From Orobanche coerulescens (lineage: Eukaryota; Streptophyta; Magnoliopsida; Lamiales; Orobanchaceae): a stretch of 64,000 bases of DNA. The stretch covers positions 152,816,096 to 152,880,095 of the forward strand of contig CM065802.1 of assembly GCA_033398695.1 (NCBI GenBank), in the 5' to 3' direction. The translations under genes were made by a program, and so were the position numbers. Within the stretch, counting starts at the first letter, position 1, and every line of letters begins with the position of its first letter. Under the pieces are notes generated by a model. It was not told the origin of the DNA. It saw nothing but the letters and a program-made list of their open reading frames with translations, and did no database searches. Below, piece by piece: positions 23,947 to 34,888 of the stretch.

Positions 23947-24827
23947 AGGTTACGTGTCGTTGGTTTCCGAGAGAATACGCTCTATGATGACAGTTTGGAG
24001 AAGATCCGCCATCAATGATGTTGGAGGATTTCTTCGTAATAGGAAGAAGATTGACCCGGCCATTGATGTTTTCTTAAGAAATAGGGTGCAAGAAAACAAT
24101 AATTACGCAGTGAATATGCAGAAAATATGTAGGCTGTTTGCTTGAGAACTCTTGTAATTGCAGAAAGCGTAAAGAGTCTCTAATGGCAGATACAGTCCTT
24201 TTATAGTTGGGCGGCGAAATAGGGTTTTGCAGAGTACGAATGGTCAGATTTTAAGGGATGGGAACCGGTTTTGAAATCAACGGTCAAGATGGATTTAGTG
24301 TAACCGGTACGCTAATCCATTAAGAGGTTTAAAAATAGAGCGGGTCCCACTTCTGACATAGTTTGATACCCTAAATGCCTAAAACGGCGGTTTAAAAATA
24401 ATAAACAATTTAAAAACTTCGCTGCTTTTGAGATTCAGTTGTCGTGTTGTCGTGTAAGTCAATTTATGATCTTGTCGTTTGACATAAAAACAGGCACGTG
24501 GACAAAAATTATTTTAAAAGGAAATAATATTATATTATATACTGAATCGAAATCCTATAGCATGTCTTTGTTCTCCGTCGATACATTCCCCCTTAAAAAG
24601 GTACTAATAGGTTTTGAATTCCATACAAAGAATATTGGATTAATGTCGTATTCATGGGTCCTACAAGATTCCCCCTTAATTATTGCACACACCACCGTAG
24701 GATTTATATGCGTTCCTCGCTACGATCGTATTGATGATTCTGAGTGTACAGATAATTAATGTTGGATACTGTATTCACGGGTCTTACAGCATTCCCCCTC
24801 AATTGTTGAGTAAAAACAGTAAATGAC
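23947..24827 (-). other. Sirevirus spacer with three polypurine modules
   Basis: Between RNase H and the extra ORF, three purine tracts lie on the minus strand: CTTTTTAAGGGGGAAT (24600-24585), ATTAAGGGGGAAT (24680-24668) and TTGAGGGGGAATG (24803-24791). Each is embedded in a similar module (plus strand ..GGTCCTACAAGATTCCCCC.. and ..GGTCTTACAGCATTCCCCC..). Repeated polypurine tracts are a known Sirevirus mark. The lower part (23947-24500) shows nothing recognisable. Confidence 0.75.
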
Positions 24828-27800
24828 TTACAGGGAGTCTGGCTGTAGTATTCCCAATTCTTGTCTGAGCATGTTGAATCTTGCTGTGTCGAGAGGCTTG
24901 GTGAAAATGTCGGCCAGCTGAACGTCTGTATGAACTTTTTCCAGGCGAACATCCTTGTTCTCGACGTGATTCCTGATAAAATGATGCTTCATGTTGATAT
25001 GTTTAGTGTGCGAGTGCAGAACAGGATTGTGCGTGATTGCAATTACACTCGTGCTATCACACATGATTGGAGTCTCTCTAGCATCGATTCCATAATCTGA
25101 CAGTTGTTGCTGCATCCAAAGGATCTGCATACAAAGAAGCCTACCAGCAAAGATAGTACTGATTCAGCCGTGGAAAGAGAATTAGCCAATTGCTTCTTAC
25201 TGAACCAAGAAACGAGTCTAGGTCCGAGAAAGTGAGAAGTTCCACTTGTACTCTTTCTATCTAGCTTGCAGCTTCCGAGATCCGAGTCGCTGTATCCAAC
25301 TAAATTGAATCCGCCTTCCTTAGGATACCACAGTCCTGCATCGACTGTTCCTTTAATGTATTTCAGGATTCGTTTAGCTGTATTGAAGTGTGATTCCTTC
25401 GGTGCAACTTGGTATCTCGCACACACTCCAACAAAGAATCGATATCGGCTGCTAGCCCTTAGGTACAGGAGCGAACCAATGAGCTTCCTGTAGAGTGATT
25501 GGTCAAACGGCTTTCCGGCTTCATCAGCACTAATTTGCACGGAAGTGCTCATAGGGGTTGGCAAGGATTTGGAATTGTTCATTCCAAATTTGTTGAGTAG
25601 CTCCTTGCTGTATTTCTCCTGGTTGATGAATATACCTGTAGGCAACTGCTTTACCTGCAAACCTAGGAAATAACTAAGTTCCCCCATCATACTCATTTCA
25701 AATTTACTTTGCATGAGATGTGAGAACCTTTGACATAGAGCAAGGTTAGTTGAACCAAAAATAATATCATCGACATAGATTTGTACCATTAGAAGGTCAT
25801 CACCTTCCTGTATCTTGAACAAGGTTTTGTCCACAACACCTTTCTCAAATACGTTGTTGGTTAGATATCTTGGGACGGGGTTTCGTACTGTGCTCTAGGG
25901 GCTTGTTTAAGTCCGTGCAGCTTTCCTTAGCTCCGTAAACTAGATCGATACCGTCTGTGTTGGCAAACCCTGGTGGTTGTTCAACATAAACTTCTTCTGC
26001 AAGTTCTCCATTTAGGAAAGCACTCTTGACGTCCATTTGGTATACGATAAAACTCTTATGGGCGGCAAAGGCTAAAAATATCCTAATGGCTTCTAGTCTC
26101 GCTACAGGGGCGAAGGTTTCGTCATAGTCGATTCCTTCTTCCTGACAATAGCTTTGTGCTACTAGTCTGGATTTGTTCCTTATGATAAGTCCATTTCGAT
26201 CCTTTTTGTTTCGAAATACCCATTTGGTTCCTATAACCGATTGGTGTGTCGGTCTGGGTACAAGATACCATACATTGTTTCTTTCGAAACCGTTAAGCTC
26301 TTCTTCCATAGATGTGATCCAATGAGAGTTGTTAAGAGCATCTATGGTCGAAACAGGTTCGGACTGGGCTAAGAATACGGCGATAGTGCACATATTCAGT
26401 CTCCTAAGTTCGGATTGAGATTTCCATTCACGAAACTGTGAAACTTCAGTATTAGATTCTTCTTGTGCACAGAGTACATTTCCTTGTGTACTCTGTATTC
26501 TCCTACGAGTAGAGACACCGGCATTAATGTTTCCAATGATCAGTTCTTGCGGGTGATCTCTCAACCATCTTCGGTCGGGTTCTAGTTCAGGATCCCGCAT
26601 CAGATCGAAAGTTTCGTGAATACGGCCTTGTACAAATACGCCTTCATCCACATCGATTCTTACAGCTGCGGGGTTGATTTCTAAATCAACGACAGGTTCT
26701 ATGAGTGTAGGTGGATCCAAGATAGATAGATGGTGAATGTCCTGAGTGATATCATCTACTCCTGTAGGGTCATGATGTGGTTCGTCGAACACTACATGAA
26801 CTGATTCCTCGATCGTCAGCTTTCTTTTATTAAAGATTCTGAAAGCTTTGCTGACGGAGGAGTATCCTACGAATATTCCTTCATCTGATTTTTCATCAAA
26901 GGTTCTAAGTTGGTCCTTCCCATTGTTCAATACATAACACCTGCATCCAAAAATGTGAAAATACGAAACTAATGGAGTTTTGTTATTCCATACCTCATAA
27001 GTCGCTTTGTTGTGGTGCTTGTTGACGATACAAATGGTTTTGAGTGTAGCACGTTGTATTGGTTGCTTCACCCCTTAAACGCTGTGGCAATTTGCTTGCG
27101 GCAATCATTGTCCTTGTTGCTTCTTTCAACGCCCTATTCTTTCGCTCGGCAACACCATTTTGTTGAGGTGTACGGCAAATGAGTATTCGTCTTTGTATTC
27201 CATTCTCCGAACAAGATTGCTCTATAAAGCGGTTAGTAAATTCAAGTACCTGCCGGAACGAATGCACACGATACTCGATGCTTTTTCATTCTCGCAACTT
27301 TCTCAGAGCTCGGGCACCTTGATGTTGTTTCCTTCTTCTTGCTAAGAAAGATCGTCCAAGCATACCCGGAATAATCATCAACAACAACCATGCAATATTT
27401 CTTACCTCCCAAACTTACCGGGTCTACAGGACCGTAGAGATCCATGTGTAGCATTTCCAACACTCTTTGGGTTGAAAGGTAGGATTTGCTTTTCGTGGTT
27501 GACTTGATTTGCTTGCCTTCTGGCATGGTCCGCAGACGCCGTCCTTCTTGAATGACACATCCGCAAACCTCTAACCAAACCCTGTCTTGAAAGCTTGTTG
27601 ATCGTCTTGAAGTTGACGTGAGATATCCTCCGTGCCATAGCCACTAAGATCTGCAGTGCCTTTGGCAACAAAACATGGAATTGAGGAGCTCATAGGCTTC
27701 CACAAGAATGTACATATTACTCGATCTCGCTTCCTATAAGCACAACTTCCTTGGTTTGGGTGTTCTTGACTCTACAGCGATCTATATAGAACATCACCGA

Positions 27801-28058
27801 GAACTGTTTATCACAGAACTGGCTAATACTAAGTAGATTATACTGTAAGCCTTCAACATATGCAACATCGGTGACCTTGAATTTCCCGACAAGTAGGTTT
27901 CCTTTCCCTCTTGTTCTTCCTTTAGACTTATCACCGAAGCGAACTTTCGGACCGCAACCTTCTACAAAATCAGATAGCTTGCTCCTATCTCCGGTCATGT
28001 GACGAGAGCATCCACTATCAAAGTACCAGGTATCCTCCTCTAGAATGTCCTGTAACAA
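24828..28058 (-). pseudogene. Sirevirus pol: protease, integrase, reverse transcriptase, RNase H
   Basis: The minus-strand order is as follows. The protease is WYFDSGCSRHMTG (28058-27717). An integrase zinc region contains HVNFKTINKLSRQGLVRGL (27671-27402). The integrase core is LEMLHMDLYGPVDPVSLGGK and VVDDYSGYAWTIFLS (27526-27242), then RTPQQNGVAERKNR (27267-26995). Reverse transcriptase starts with [21 protein letters not shown] and [15 protein letters not shown] (27071-25845) and continues with IYVDDIIFGSTN, the YVDD box (25834-25043). RNase H is SDSDLGSCKLDRKSTSGTS, then VIAITHNPVLHSHTKHINMK and DVQLADIFTKPLD (25130-24828). At least five frameshifts are needed. One falls at the second catalytic Asp of integrase (near 27265), so that segment is corrupted. 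Order and YVDD identify Ty1/copia. Confidence 0.88.
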
Positions 28059-30324
28059 AGAAATTAGGTAGATTTAGGTCCCCTTTGATTTTTGGGTCCA
28101 TATATGTTAGTTCCTTTAGGTACCCAAACTTTCCAGACAGCAATTGGTTTACTATAGGATGTACTCGGTACAGTGTTGCAATATCTACGGGGGGCATATC
28201 CGTAGTTGTTATAATCATGATAATTACTATGCATGTAAAATTCAGGGTTATTATTATTATTCCAGTACGAGTGCCGTCTAGGAGGTGGAGCCATTTTCTT
28301 AGGCCTAACAGCTTGTCTTCTGGGTCTCCAGTTGGATTCCCAATGCTGTTGTTGATATTGAACTGGCATCTCGTCTTGAGGGATAACGGGGCTCTGTATC
28401 CAATACCTAGGCGCATCAGACCGAGGGTACCGCTGCGGGCCTTTGGTGGTTGGATACCGCCTTCTTTCTGAATGACTGCCGGCGTTGATGATATGCTTGT
28501 GGAGCATGCTGTTGATTACGCCTTCTGAGTGGCTGTTGGTTCCACTGTCTCGAATAGTAGAGTTGTGGGGGCGGAATTGCATCCTTCGGTTTTCTCGGTA
28601 CAACAGGTTCCTTTATGGGACTAGGAGTATCTTCCGATTCTGGAATGTGTTCCACACTCTTGATGAACACAGTACTAGTTTTTCCTTTGTTCGAACATGA
28701 GCTGTATCCTAAGCCAGTTTTATCATGAGCATGTTGCCCAGTGCTTAGAATTTCTTCCATTCTTTTGGACGATTTTTCAAAAGACTTCAGAATGGTCTCA
28801 AGTTCAGTTTCTCGCTTTTCGAGAGTTGTAATTTTGGTTTGTAGTAGAACCAAATCATTTGTCTTGCTCTCATTGTGGGTTTTAACCTCATTTAGTTCAT
28901 GAGAAAGTTGATGATTGCTCTCCATGAGTTTTTCAAAATCGACCTTGCTAGTTTCACAATCAAGAGACATATTTTCATAATTTATTTTCAGCAAGTCATT
29001 TTCATCTTTCAGCTCTAGATTTGTTAATTGAAGCTGTATATTCTCAGTTTTTAGAGTCTCATGGGCTTTTTGAATGTTTTTAAATTCATTCATCATATTT
29101 TCGAAAGTATGAGATGCATTAGATGGAATAGCTGAGGTTGAACTTACCTCATCGTCGCTGTCTTCACCTTCTGGAACATCTTTGGCCATAAAGCACATGT
29201 ATGCTTTGTCATCGAACTCATCGTCAGATGAATCACTTTCGATGACCACCAAGACATTCTGCTGATTTGGATGGTGTGGGGGAGGCTTCGATTCTCCAAT
29301 CGTGGCCTTGAGCTTGTCTTTCCAAGCACGTCTTCTTTCATCTCTCTCTTGTTGCTCGGCCTCGTGCAATCTTTGGACTTTGGGATGAGGACATTTGTTT
29401 GCATAATGGCCACAGTTTCCTGCAGCTTATAGCACGAGTTAGCATCACCGATGATGTTTCGTACTTACCTTTTGACAGTTTGGGCTCGTAGGAGTCTTTC
29501 CAGATCGTTTGATGAACTTTTGAATTTATGCATTAGAAGCGCCATTTCATCTTGGGACAGATGTCGTCGTCACTATCGCATTCTTTTGACCGGCCGACGA
29601 GCTAGGCATGCCGTGTCGACGGTTCGATACAAGCCGAGAGCCGTGACCTTTGAAGGAGATTCTTCGACTTTCTCTCTTCACAATGTCATACTCAAAAGCT
29701 TTAAGGTCGAGAAGAGATCAAAAGTGGATATTTCATTAAGATTACAGGATACACGCATAGTCGTGGTCTTAATGTCCCATCGGGCCGAGAGATCTGAAAA
29801 TTTTTAAGTTCTTCTCCTTTGGGTGTAAATCTTGCCCAACGCTTCAAGTTCACCAACAATACCAAGAACTGAGGTCAAGTTCCTCAAGTGTTTCCGTTGG
29901 TTTCATTTCAAAAGATTCAAATTCTTGAGTTAGTTTTGAAATCTTGTTTTTTTGAGAGCTCAGTTCCCTCACAAATTAACTTGAGTTTATCCTAGATTTC
30001 TTTGGCTGTTTTGCAGCTCTTTACCTTTGAGAACGTGCCTTTGTCAAGAGTGACAAATAACGCGTTCTTAGCCACGTTGTCGAGATTGGCTCGCTTCCTT
30101 TCATCTGTTGTCCATTGCTCGCGTTCCTTCTCGAGCATTTCAGCATGGGCTTGGCCCTCAATCCTTGCGGCCGGATTGACCTTCATGATCTTGATAGGAC
30201 CATCCTGTATAACAAAAATCATCTCTTCGTGCATTGCTGCAAGATGAGCTTCCATTCTAATTCTCCAGTCGTCAAATTCGTTAATAGAGAACATAGGGAC
30301 TTTGTTAATCATAGAAGTATCCAT
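28059..30324 (-). pseudogene. Sirevirus gag (frameshifted)
   Basis: The start at 30324 (MDTSMINKVPMFSINEFDDW) opens a copia-type gag with WRIRMEAHLAAMHEEM. Between about 29990 and 29440 the frame is lost several times. A zinc-knuckle remnant with HYANKC lies near 29430-29395, split by a frameshift. Next comes a charged region with long helical, coiled-coil-like stretches (29369-28700: NMSLDCETSKVDFEKLMESN, HELNEVKTHNESK). A Gln/Arg-rich tail (28603-28064: NPEFYMHSNYHDYNNYGYAP) precedes the protease. Long gags with a coiled coil after the knuckle are normal for Sireviruses, so the length is not odd; the frameshifts are. Confidence 0.8.
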
Positions 30325-30422
30325 ACTGATAATATAGGAATGAAAGAGACTGTTTTGAAAATAAGTGATTTGAATCTGATTCGGTTAAAAAGAAGTACGA
30401 CTGATTCTTTTTAGAATCAACC

Positions 30423-30434
30423 GCTCCGATACCA
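30423..30434 (-). other. Sirevirus primer binding site, initiator tRNA-Met
   Basis: The minus strand reads TGGTATCGGAGC, separated by 2 nt from the 5' LTR end at 30437. Confidence 0.9.
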
Positions 30435-30436
30435 CT

Positions 30437-31592
30437 TGTTGGCCACTTAAGTATACTGGATACAGTTTGGAAAATAGTTTAAACGACAAACTGTACGGAA
30501 TCTAAATCTGAGTGCATAGCGGAAGTCTTGGATACAGTAGGTTGCTATGGATACAGCAACTAAGTGTATGGTGTATACTTAATATATCACAGTAATTTTA
30601 AAACAGTAAAGGCTGAAGGTAAATAACACAGTAATTAAAGTGGTTCGAGGTAAACCCCTCTACGTCTACTGGTCCTCCACACAGGAGTAAAAAGTTTATT
30701 ATAATTACTGCGTACACAACTACGTAATTATAAACAAACCTATCCTTGTATCGTTCACACAGATTGATACAAAGAATATCACTTTCAACCGTTCACACAG
30801 ATTGGTTAAAGCTTCCTTCTTGACTAGCTTCTTCACACACAGTTCCAAAGCTTCATCCTTATTCGTCCCACACAGGTCAGAATAACTTGTTGAGTTCACA
30901 CAGAGCTCAGTTTTTACTCAGAGGTGAAAGGTAGGTAACCAGGTAAGAACAGCAGCTTTGAATATGAAGTTCTTGAGCTGATGATGGCTGTTCTTGATGT
31001 TGACCACTGTATATCTCTTTCGTTCTTAATTGCAGTATGCTTTAGAGATATGTTTGCTCTGATGATAACTTTTGATAGCTTGAGTGTTAGGTTACTTGGG
31101 TAACTGATCTTCAATGTCTTCATAGGATATATATAGTCTCTGAAGAAAGTATCCGTTGAGATGTATCCGTTTGAATAAGATTTCGTTCCAACGGGATTAA
31201 GACATGATCCGGATTTCGCGGGATTCTGAAGATCTGAAGACTGGTAGTATTTAAATACTTTATCCTTGAGTATTTAAATACTTCTTTGTTCAACGGGACT
31301 TGACTTCTGTTCCTTCTTTGTCCTGTTGTGAGCTGTATGGAAGATAACTGTATTTTGAGTTTCGAGACAGTTTCCATACTTGGTCTTTTTACAAGACTAC
31401 TTGTTGTACTGAAGAGCTTCACTTTATATGCTGATTCGAGGCAGGTCTTTGATACAGGATAAAGCCTCAAAGCTTCGATACAGTTTCCTTACTGTGTTCG
31501 GATTGGCATATATGTCAAAACCTCAAATATTATTCGATACAGGGATCGGGTATCCCGGCTGTTTCGATACAGGGTCTTTGTTTTTCCCAACA
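30437..31592 (-). repeat. Sirevirus 5' LTR (1156 bp)
   Basis: It runs TGTTGGCCACTT..CCCAACA on the plus strand with the TSD TTACT outside. The minus-strand TATA box (CTATATATATC) lies at 31136-31126. About 110 bp upstream of it lie two perfect palindromes AGTATTTAAATACT (31246-31259 and 31269-31282), exactly 23 bp apart. Short GATACAG repeats follow up to 31575. This copy shows the uninterrupted target of the gag-only element. Confidence 0.92.
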
Positions 31593-31607
31593 TTACTCTT
31601 CTTTTCT

Positions 31608-32903
31608 ATCTTGAACATAGGAAGGTGCGTGTTTTGGCCGTATTTCATCATTAAACTACGTTTTTGTGATCCTAGCATCAAGTTAACAACATCTCATCAA
31701 CTTTCACCGTCCGAATCAAGGTAAAATTCGTTCGCACCCCAGTTCTTCATATTTTGGGGGTTTTGGTAAGATCTTCAATTCTAATTCGTTTTGGCTTCGA
31801 TTACTACTGGATTATGATGTTGTAATCCTTGAACCTTGTGTTCCTTGAAGTCTATGGATTTTATTTCGAGTTTTCAACGGTTAATTGGAGTATGAATGAC
31901 TCCGCCTTCATAGTGCTCGATAGTTTGTCCCTAAGAGTAGAATTTGAAAGAAACCATTCCGTTTTCGTAGTATTGTGCTTGATCGGGTATTATGTTGTGT
32001 TAGGATCGAATCGTTGAAGAAGTTCGGACCGTACGTCCTTCCGTTCATTGTTTCTTATGTCGTTTCAATCGAGGCAAGTACTTTGATTATGTTTATTGTA
32101 CTCCGTGTAAATATGTGAAAAATGTGATTTTTTGAAAAGTGGTAATTTCAGAAAATGTAATTTGCGCCATGTGGTTACTGAGTGTGTGCGAGCCGAGTAA
32201 AACCAGTGAGGGTCCCCTGGGATCCATTAGACTGCGAGTGTCTGCGTATCACTCGGTTGGGTTGTACAACCAGATAGGGCCTGACGAAGACTCCTAGGGT
32301 GTGTATCTCGCGTGAGGTACAGGGCTAGTACAGCCCGGGAGGTTGTTTTGTGATGTTGATTATGGTATTGTATTCCGGAATATATGTGATAACACTGTGA
32401 TTTATGTTGTTTATTCACTTGTTATACATATTCTGGAATCATTATACTTGCACCGGCTTCTTGTTGACCCCTTCGGGGGTGGATATACTTGTTGTGTATT
32501 CAGGTATAGGTCCAGTAGGTGAGCCAGCACAGGGCAGACATGATCTTGGTGAGCAACATTGATATCATATCTTATGTTGAGTCTGTGGTCGTCATGTCGT
32601 GGTCAGTGTTGTGTATTGGTTTTGTACTCGCGCGGTACTGTCATGTGATGTATATCATGTTGTTGTTGATTGTTGATGATGTTGTTGTATCAGCTGTGAG
32701 ATGTTTTATGAGTTGTGATATTATGGGATGATGTATTGTTTGGTTTTGTAATGTATGTCGTGTTGAAGTCATTTTTGTTTTAAGAAAGTGAATGTCGTGA
32801 TTTTGTTAATTTGTAATGAGTTCTATGTTGGTCTAAGCCTGGTAGGTTCGCCTAAAAGAATCTACGGCGCTGTAATATCTCTATAAATCACGGGGGTGTT
32901 ACA
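31608..32903 (+). repeat. 5' LTR of the large gypsy element, right piece (R-U5)
   Basis: It resumes at ATCTTGAACATAGG (the TSD copy of the S15a retroposition) and matches 49414-50028 and 62510-63188 of the sister LTR. It ends CACGGGGGTGTTACA, followed by a Met primer site. The stretch GGGTCCCCTGGGATCC (about 32209-32224) shows the uninterrupted hAT target. No genes. Confidence 0.9.
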
Positions 32904-32908
32904 GAATA

Positions 32909-32920
32909 TGGTATCGGAGC
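32909..32920 (+). other. Primer binding site of the large gypsy element
   Basis: TGGTATCGGAGC lies 5 nt after the LTR end. The following TTAGGTTTATGGATACCTAGG also matches the leader of the chromovirus at 55181 and onwards. Confidence 0.88.
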
Positions 32921-33407
32921 TTAGGTTTATGGATACCTAGGTTGTTGGTGTTTTGGGTCTGTTAAAGTTGAGTCGGTTTTTTGTTTATGATATTTTGCTA
33001 CTACCTCGTGCTGTCTATGCTGGATTTTTACATAGAGGGAAACGAGTGCAGGAAGAACGAAGTGCATTTTGTGAGCACTGAGTTGAGTGACCCATTGTGT
33101 GTGTAAACTTTGGCCGATTTGGTCTTTGTACGAATTGTTGGAAGTAGTGCAAAGTTGGGAGGAATTCTCCTGTAAACTTGTGTGTGCTTATGCTGTTTTT
33201 CTATTGTGCTTGTGGTGAGCTTTACTTTTCATATTTTCCAGTTTCATATAACCACAAGGGTTTGAAAGGGAAAAGGGCTGACTGATTGGTGCACAATCAG
33301 GCCGCACAGGCGTGTAAATTTGCGAAAAATTTAACCTCGAAATTTAACCCTGTGACAAGTGGTATCGGAGCCCAATTTGGGTTCTGATGAAATTTCTTTG
33401 AGAAGAA
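32921..33407 (+). other. Leader with a second LTR-end/primer-site junction
   Basis: The first 40 bp are leader sequence of the large element. Further on, AACCCTGTGACA (to 33357) followed by AG and TGGTATCGGAGCCC (33360-33373) looks like the end of a different LTR with its own Met primer site. I cannot place the start of that LTR. The interval is AT-rich with no ORF. Confidence 0.6.
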
Positions 33408-34888
33408 ATGGCTGATCCGAAAACAAGAGAGGAACGTGTGGCGTCCTTGGAAGCACGAGTTCTCAGGTTGGAAAACTTGGTGGGACCACCTCCACAAACT
33501 TCAGTTGTTACGGGAATCTTTCAACTGTTTCAAGTGATCGATGAGTCCGTTGAAGCGATTCGAAAGTTGGCAGAGAGTAACCAGAAATCATTGGATGGGT
33601 TACCTGAGCTTGTTGAAGGAAAAATTGTAGGGTGTCAAGAGGATATCAGTATTCTCTGTGACACGCTCGATACCAAGTTGATGGGAATCAAAGATGATGT
33701 GAAAGTCTAGAAGAAGGTCATTGGATCGAGTTCCAGCAAAGACCGTCCTTCTTCATCCAAGGTGAAAGTTCCTGAACCCAAGCAATTTGGCGGTGTGCGG
33801 AGCGCCAAAGAGTTGGAAAACTTCTTGTGGGACATGGAGGCATACTTCAACGCGGCTCATGTTCCCGACAAGGAAAAGGTGCAGATTACTAGCATGTATC
33901 TCACGGGAGATGCAAAGTTGTGGTGGCGTGCACGTCTATCAGACGATGCTAGTGCGAATCGTGAACCTATTGAGACTTGGGAGACTCTGAAGAAGGAGTT
34001 GAAGGATCAGTTCCTTCCTTGCAACACGGAGTGGTTGGCAAGGAGTGCGCTGCGTAATTTGAGACAGACGGGGGTTGTACGTGAGTCTGTTAAGGAATTT
34101 ATTTTCTTAATGCTGGATATTCGTGACATGTCGGAGGGAGACAAGTTGTTCAACTTCTTGGCGGGATTGCAGTCTTGGGCCCAAACTGAATTGCGGAGAC
34201 AAGGGGTCAAAGACTTGCCATCAGCCATTGCTGCGGCAGACGGCCTTGTGGATTATAAGGTCATTGGTGCTCCAGACCCGAATCGAAATAAAAAGGATTC
34301 CGGGAAGGAGAAATTCGTTAAAGCAAGAAGGACAAGAATGGAAAGTATAAGAAGAAGAAAGACTATGAAGGAAATGCCAGAAAGCCAAGGGAAGTGTCCA
34401 AACAACAACCTGTTCTGGACAAAACAAACCGCGGTTGCTTCTTATGCAGTGGAGACCATCGGATGCGAGATTGCTCGAAACGTGGGAAGTTGAATGCAAT
34501 TGTGGCCGAGGATGATGCGACAAGTGAGGATGATGGCCCGTGCAGGGTAAATCCTATGCAGTTGCTTTGTGTGATTCAAAGCAAGCCCCAGAAGTCGAGT
34601 CTGATGTATGTGAAGACTCTCGTGAATGGAAAAGAGGTAATGGCACTCATTGATTCAGGTTCTACTCATAACTTTGTGTCCGATCATCAAATTCATAGGC
34701 TGGGATTTAATTTGATGTATAAGAGTAGTAGCCAGATGAAGACCGTTAATGCACCGGATCAAATCAACAAGGGCGTTGCGGAAGTGGATCTTGCGATTGG
34801 ACCGTGGAAAGGACGGTGTCCTTTGAGAGCCACTCACCTTTACGATTTGTCTCTTCGGAGGATAGTTATTCCTTCTTTTCGGGAGTAA
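33408..34888 (+). pseudogene. Gag and protease of a second gypsy element, truncated
   Basis: The start at 33408, 35 bp after the second primer site, opens a gag with a leucine-rich helix (REERVASLEARVLRLENLV). A TAG at 33708-33710 interrupts the frame. The same frame then continues with the capsid part (VPEPKQFGGVRSAKELENFL, MYLTGDAKLWWRARL, ELKDQFLPCNTEWLARSALR, QTELRRQGVKDLPSAIAAAD). A frameshift near 34320 leads to a single knuckle CFLCSGDHRMRDC and a protease (VMALIDSGSTHNFVSDHQ, active D-S-G). The family resemblance ends at about 34818, and the last 20 codons are unrelated. No reverse transcriptase follows. The gag type differs from the RG-rich, two-knuckle gag of the Tekay-like elements, so this is a different gypsy clade, probably another chromovirus. 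Confidence 0.8.
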
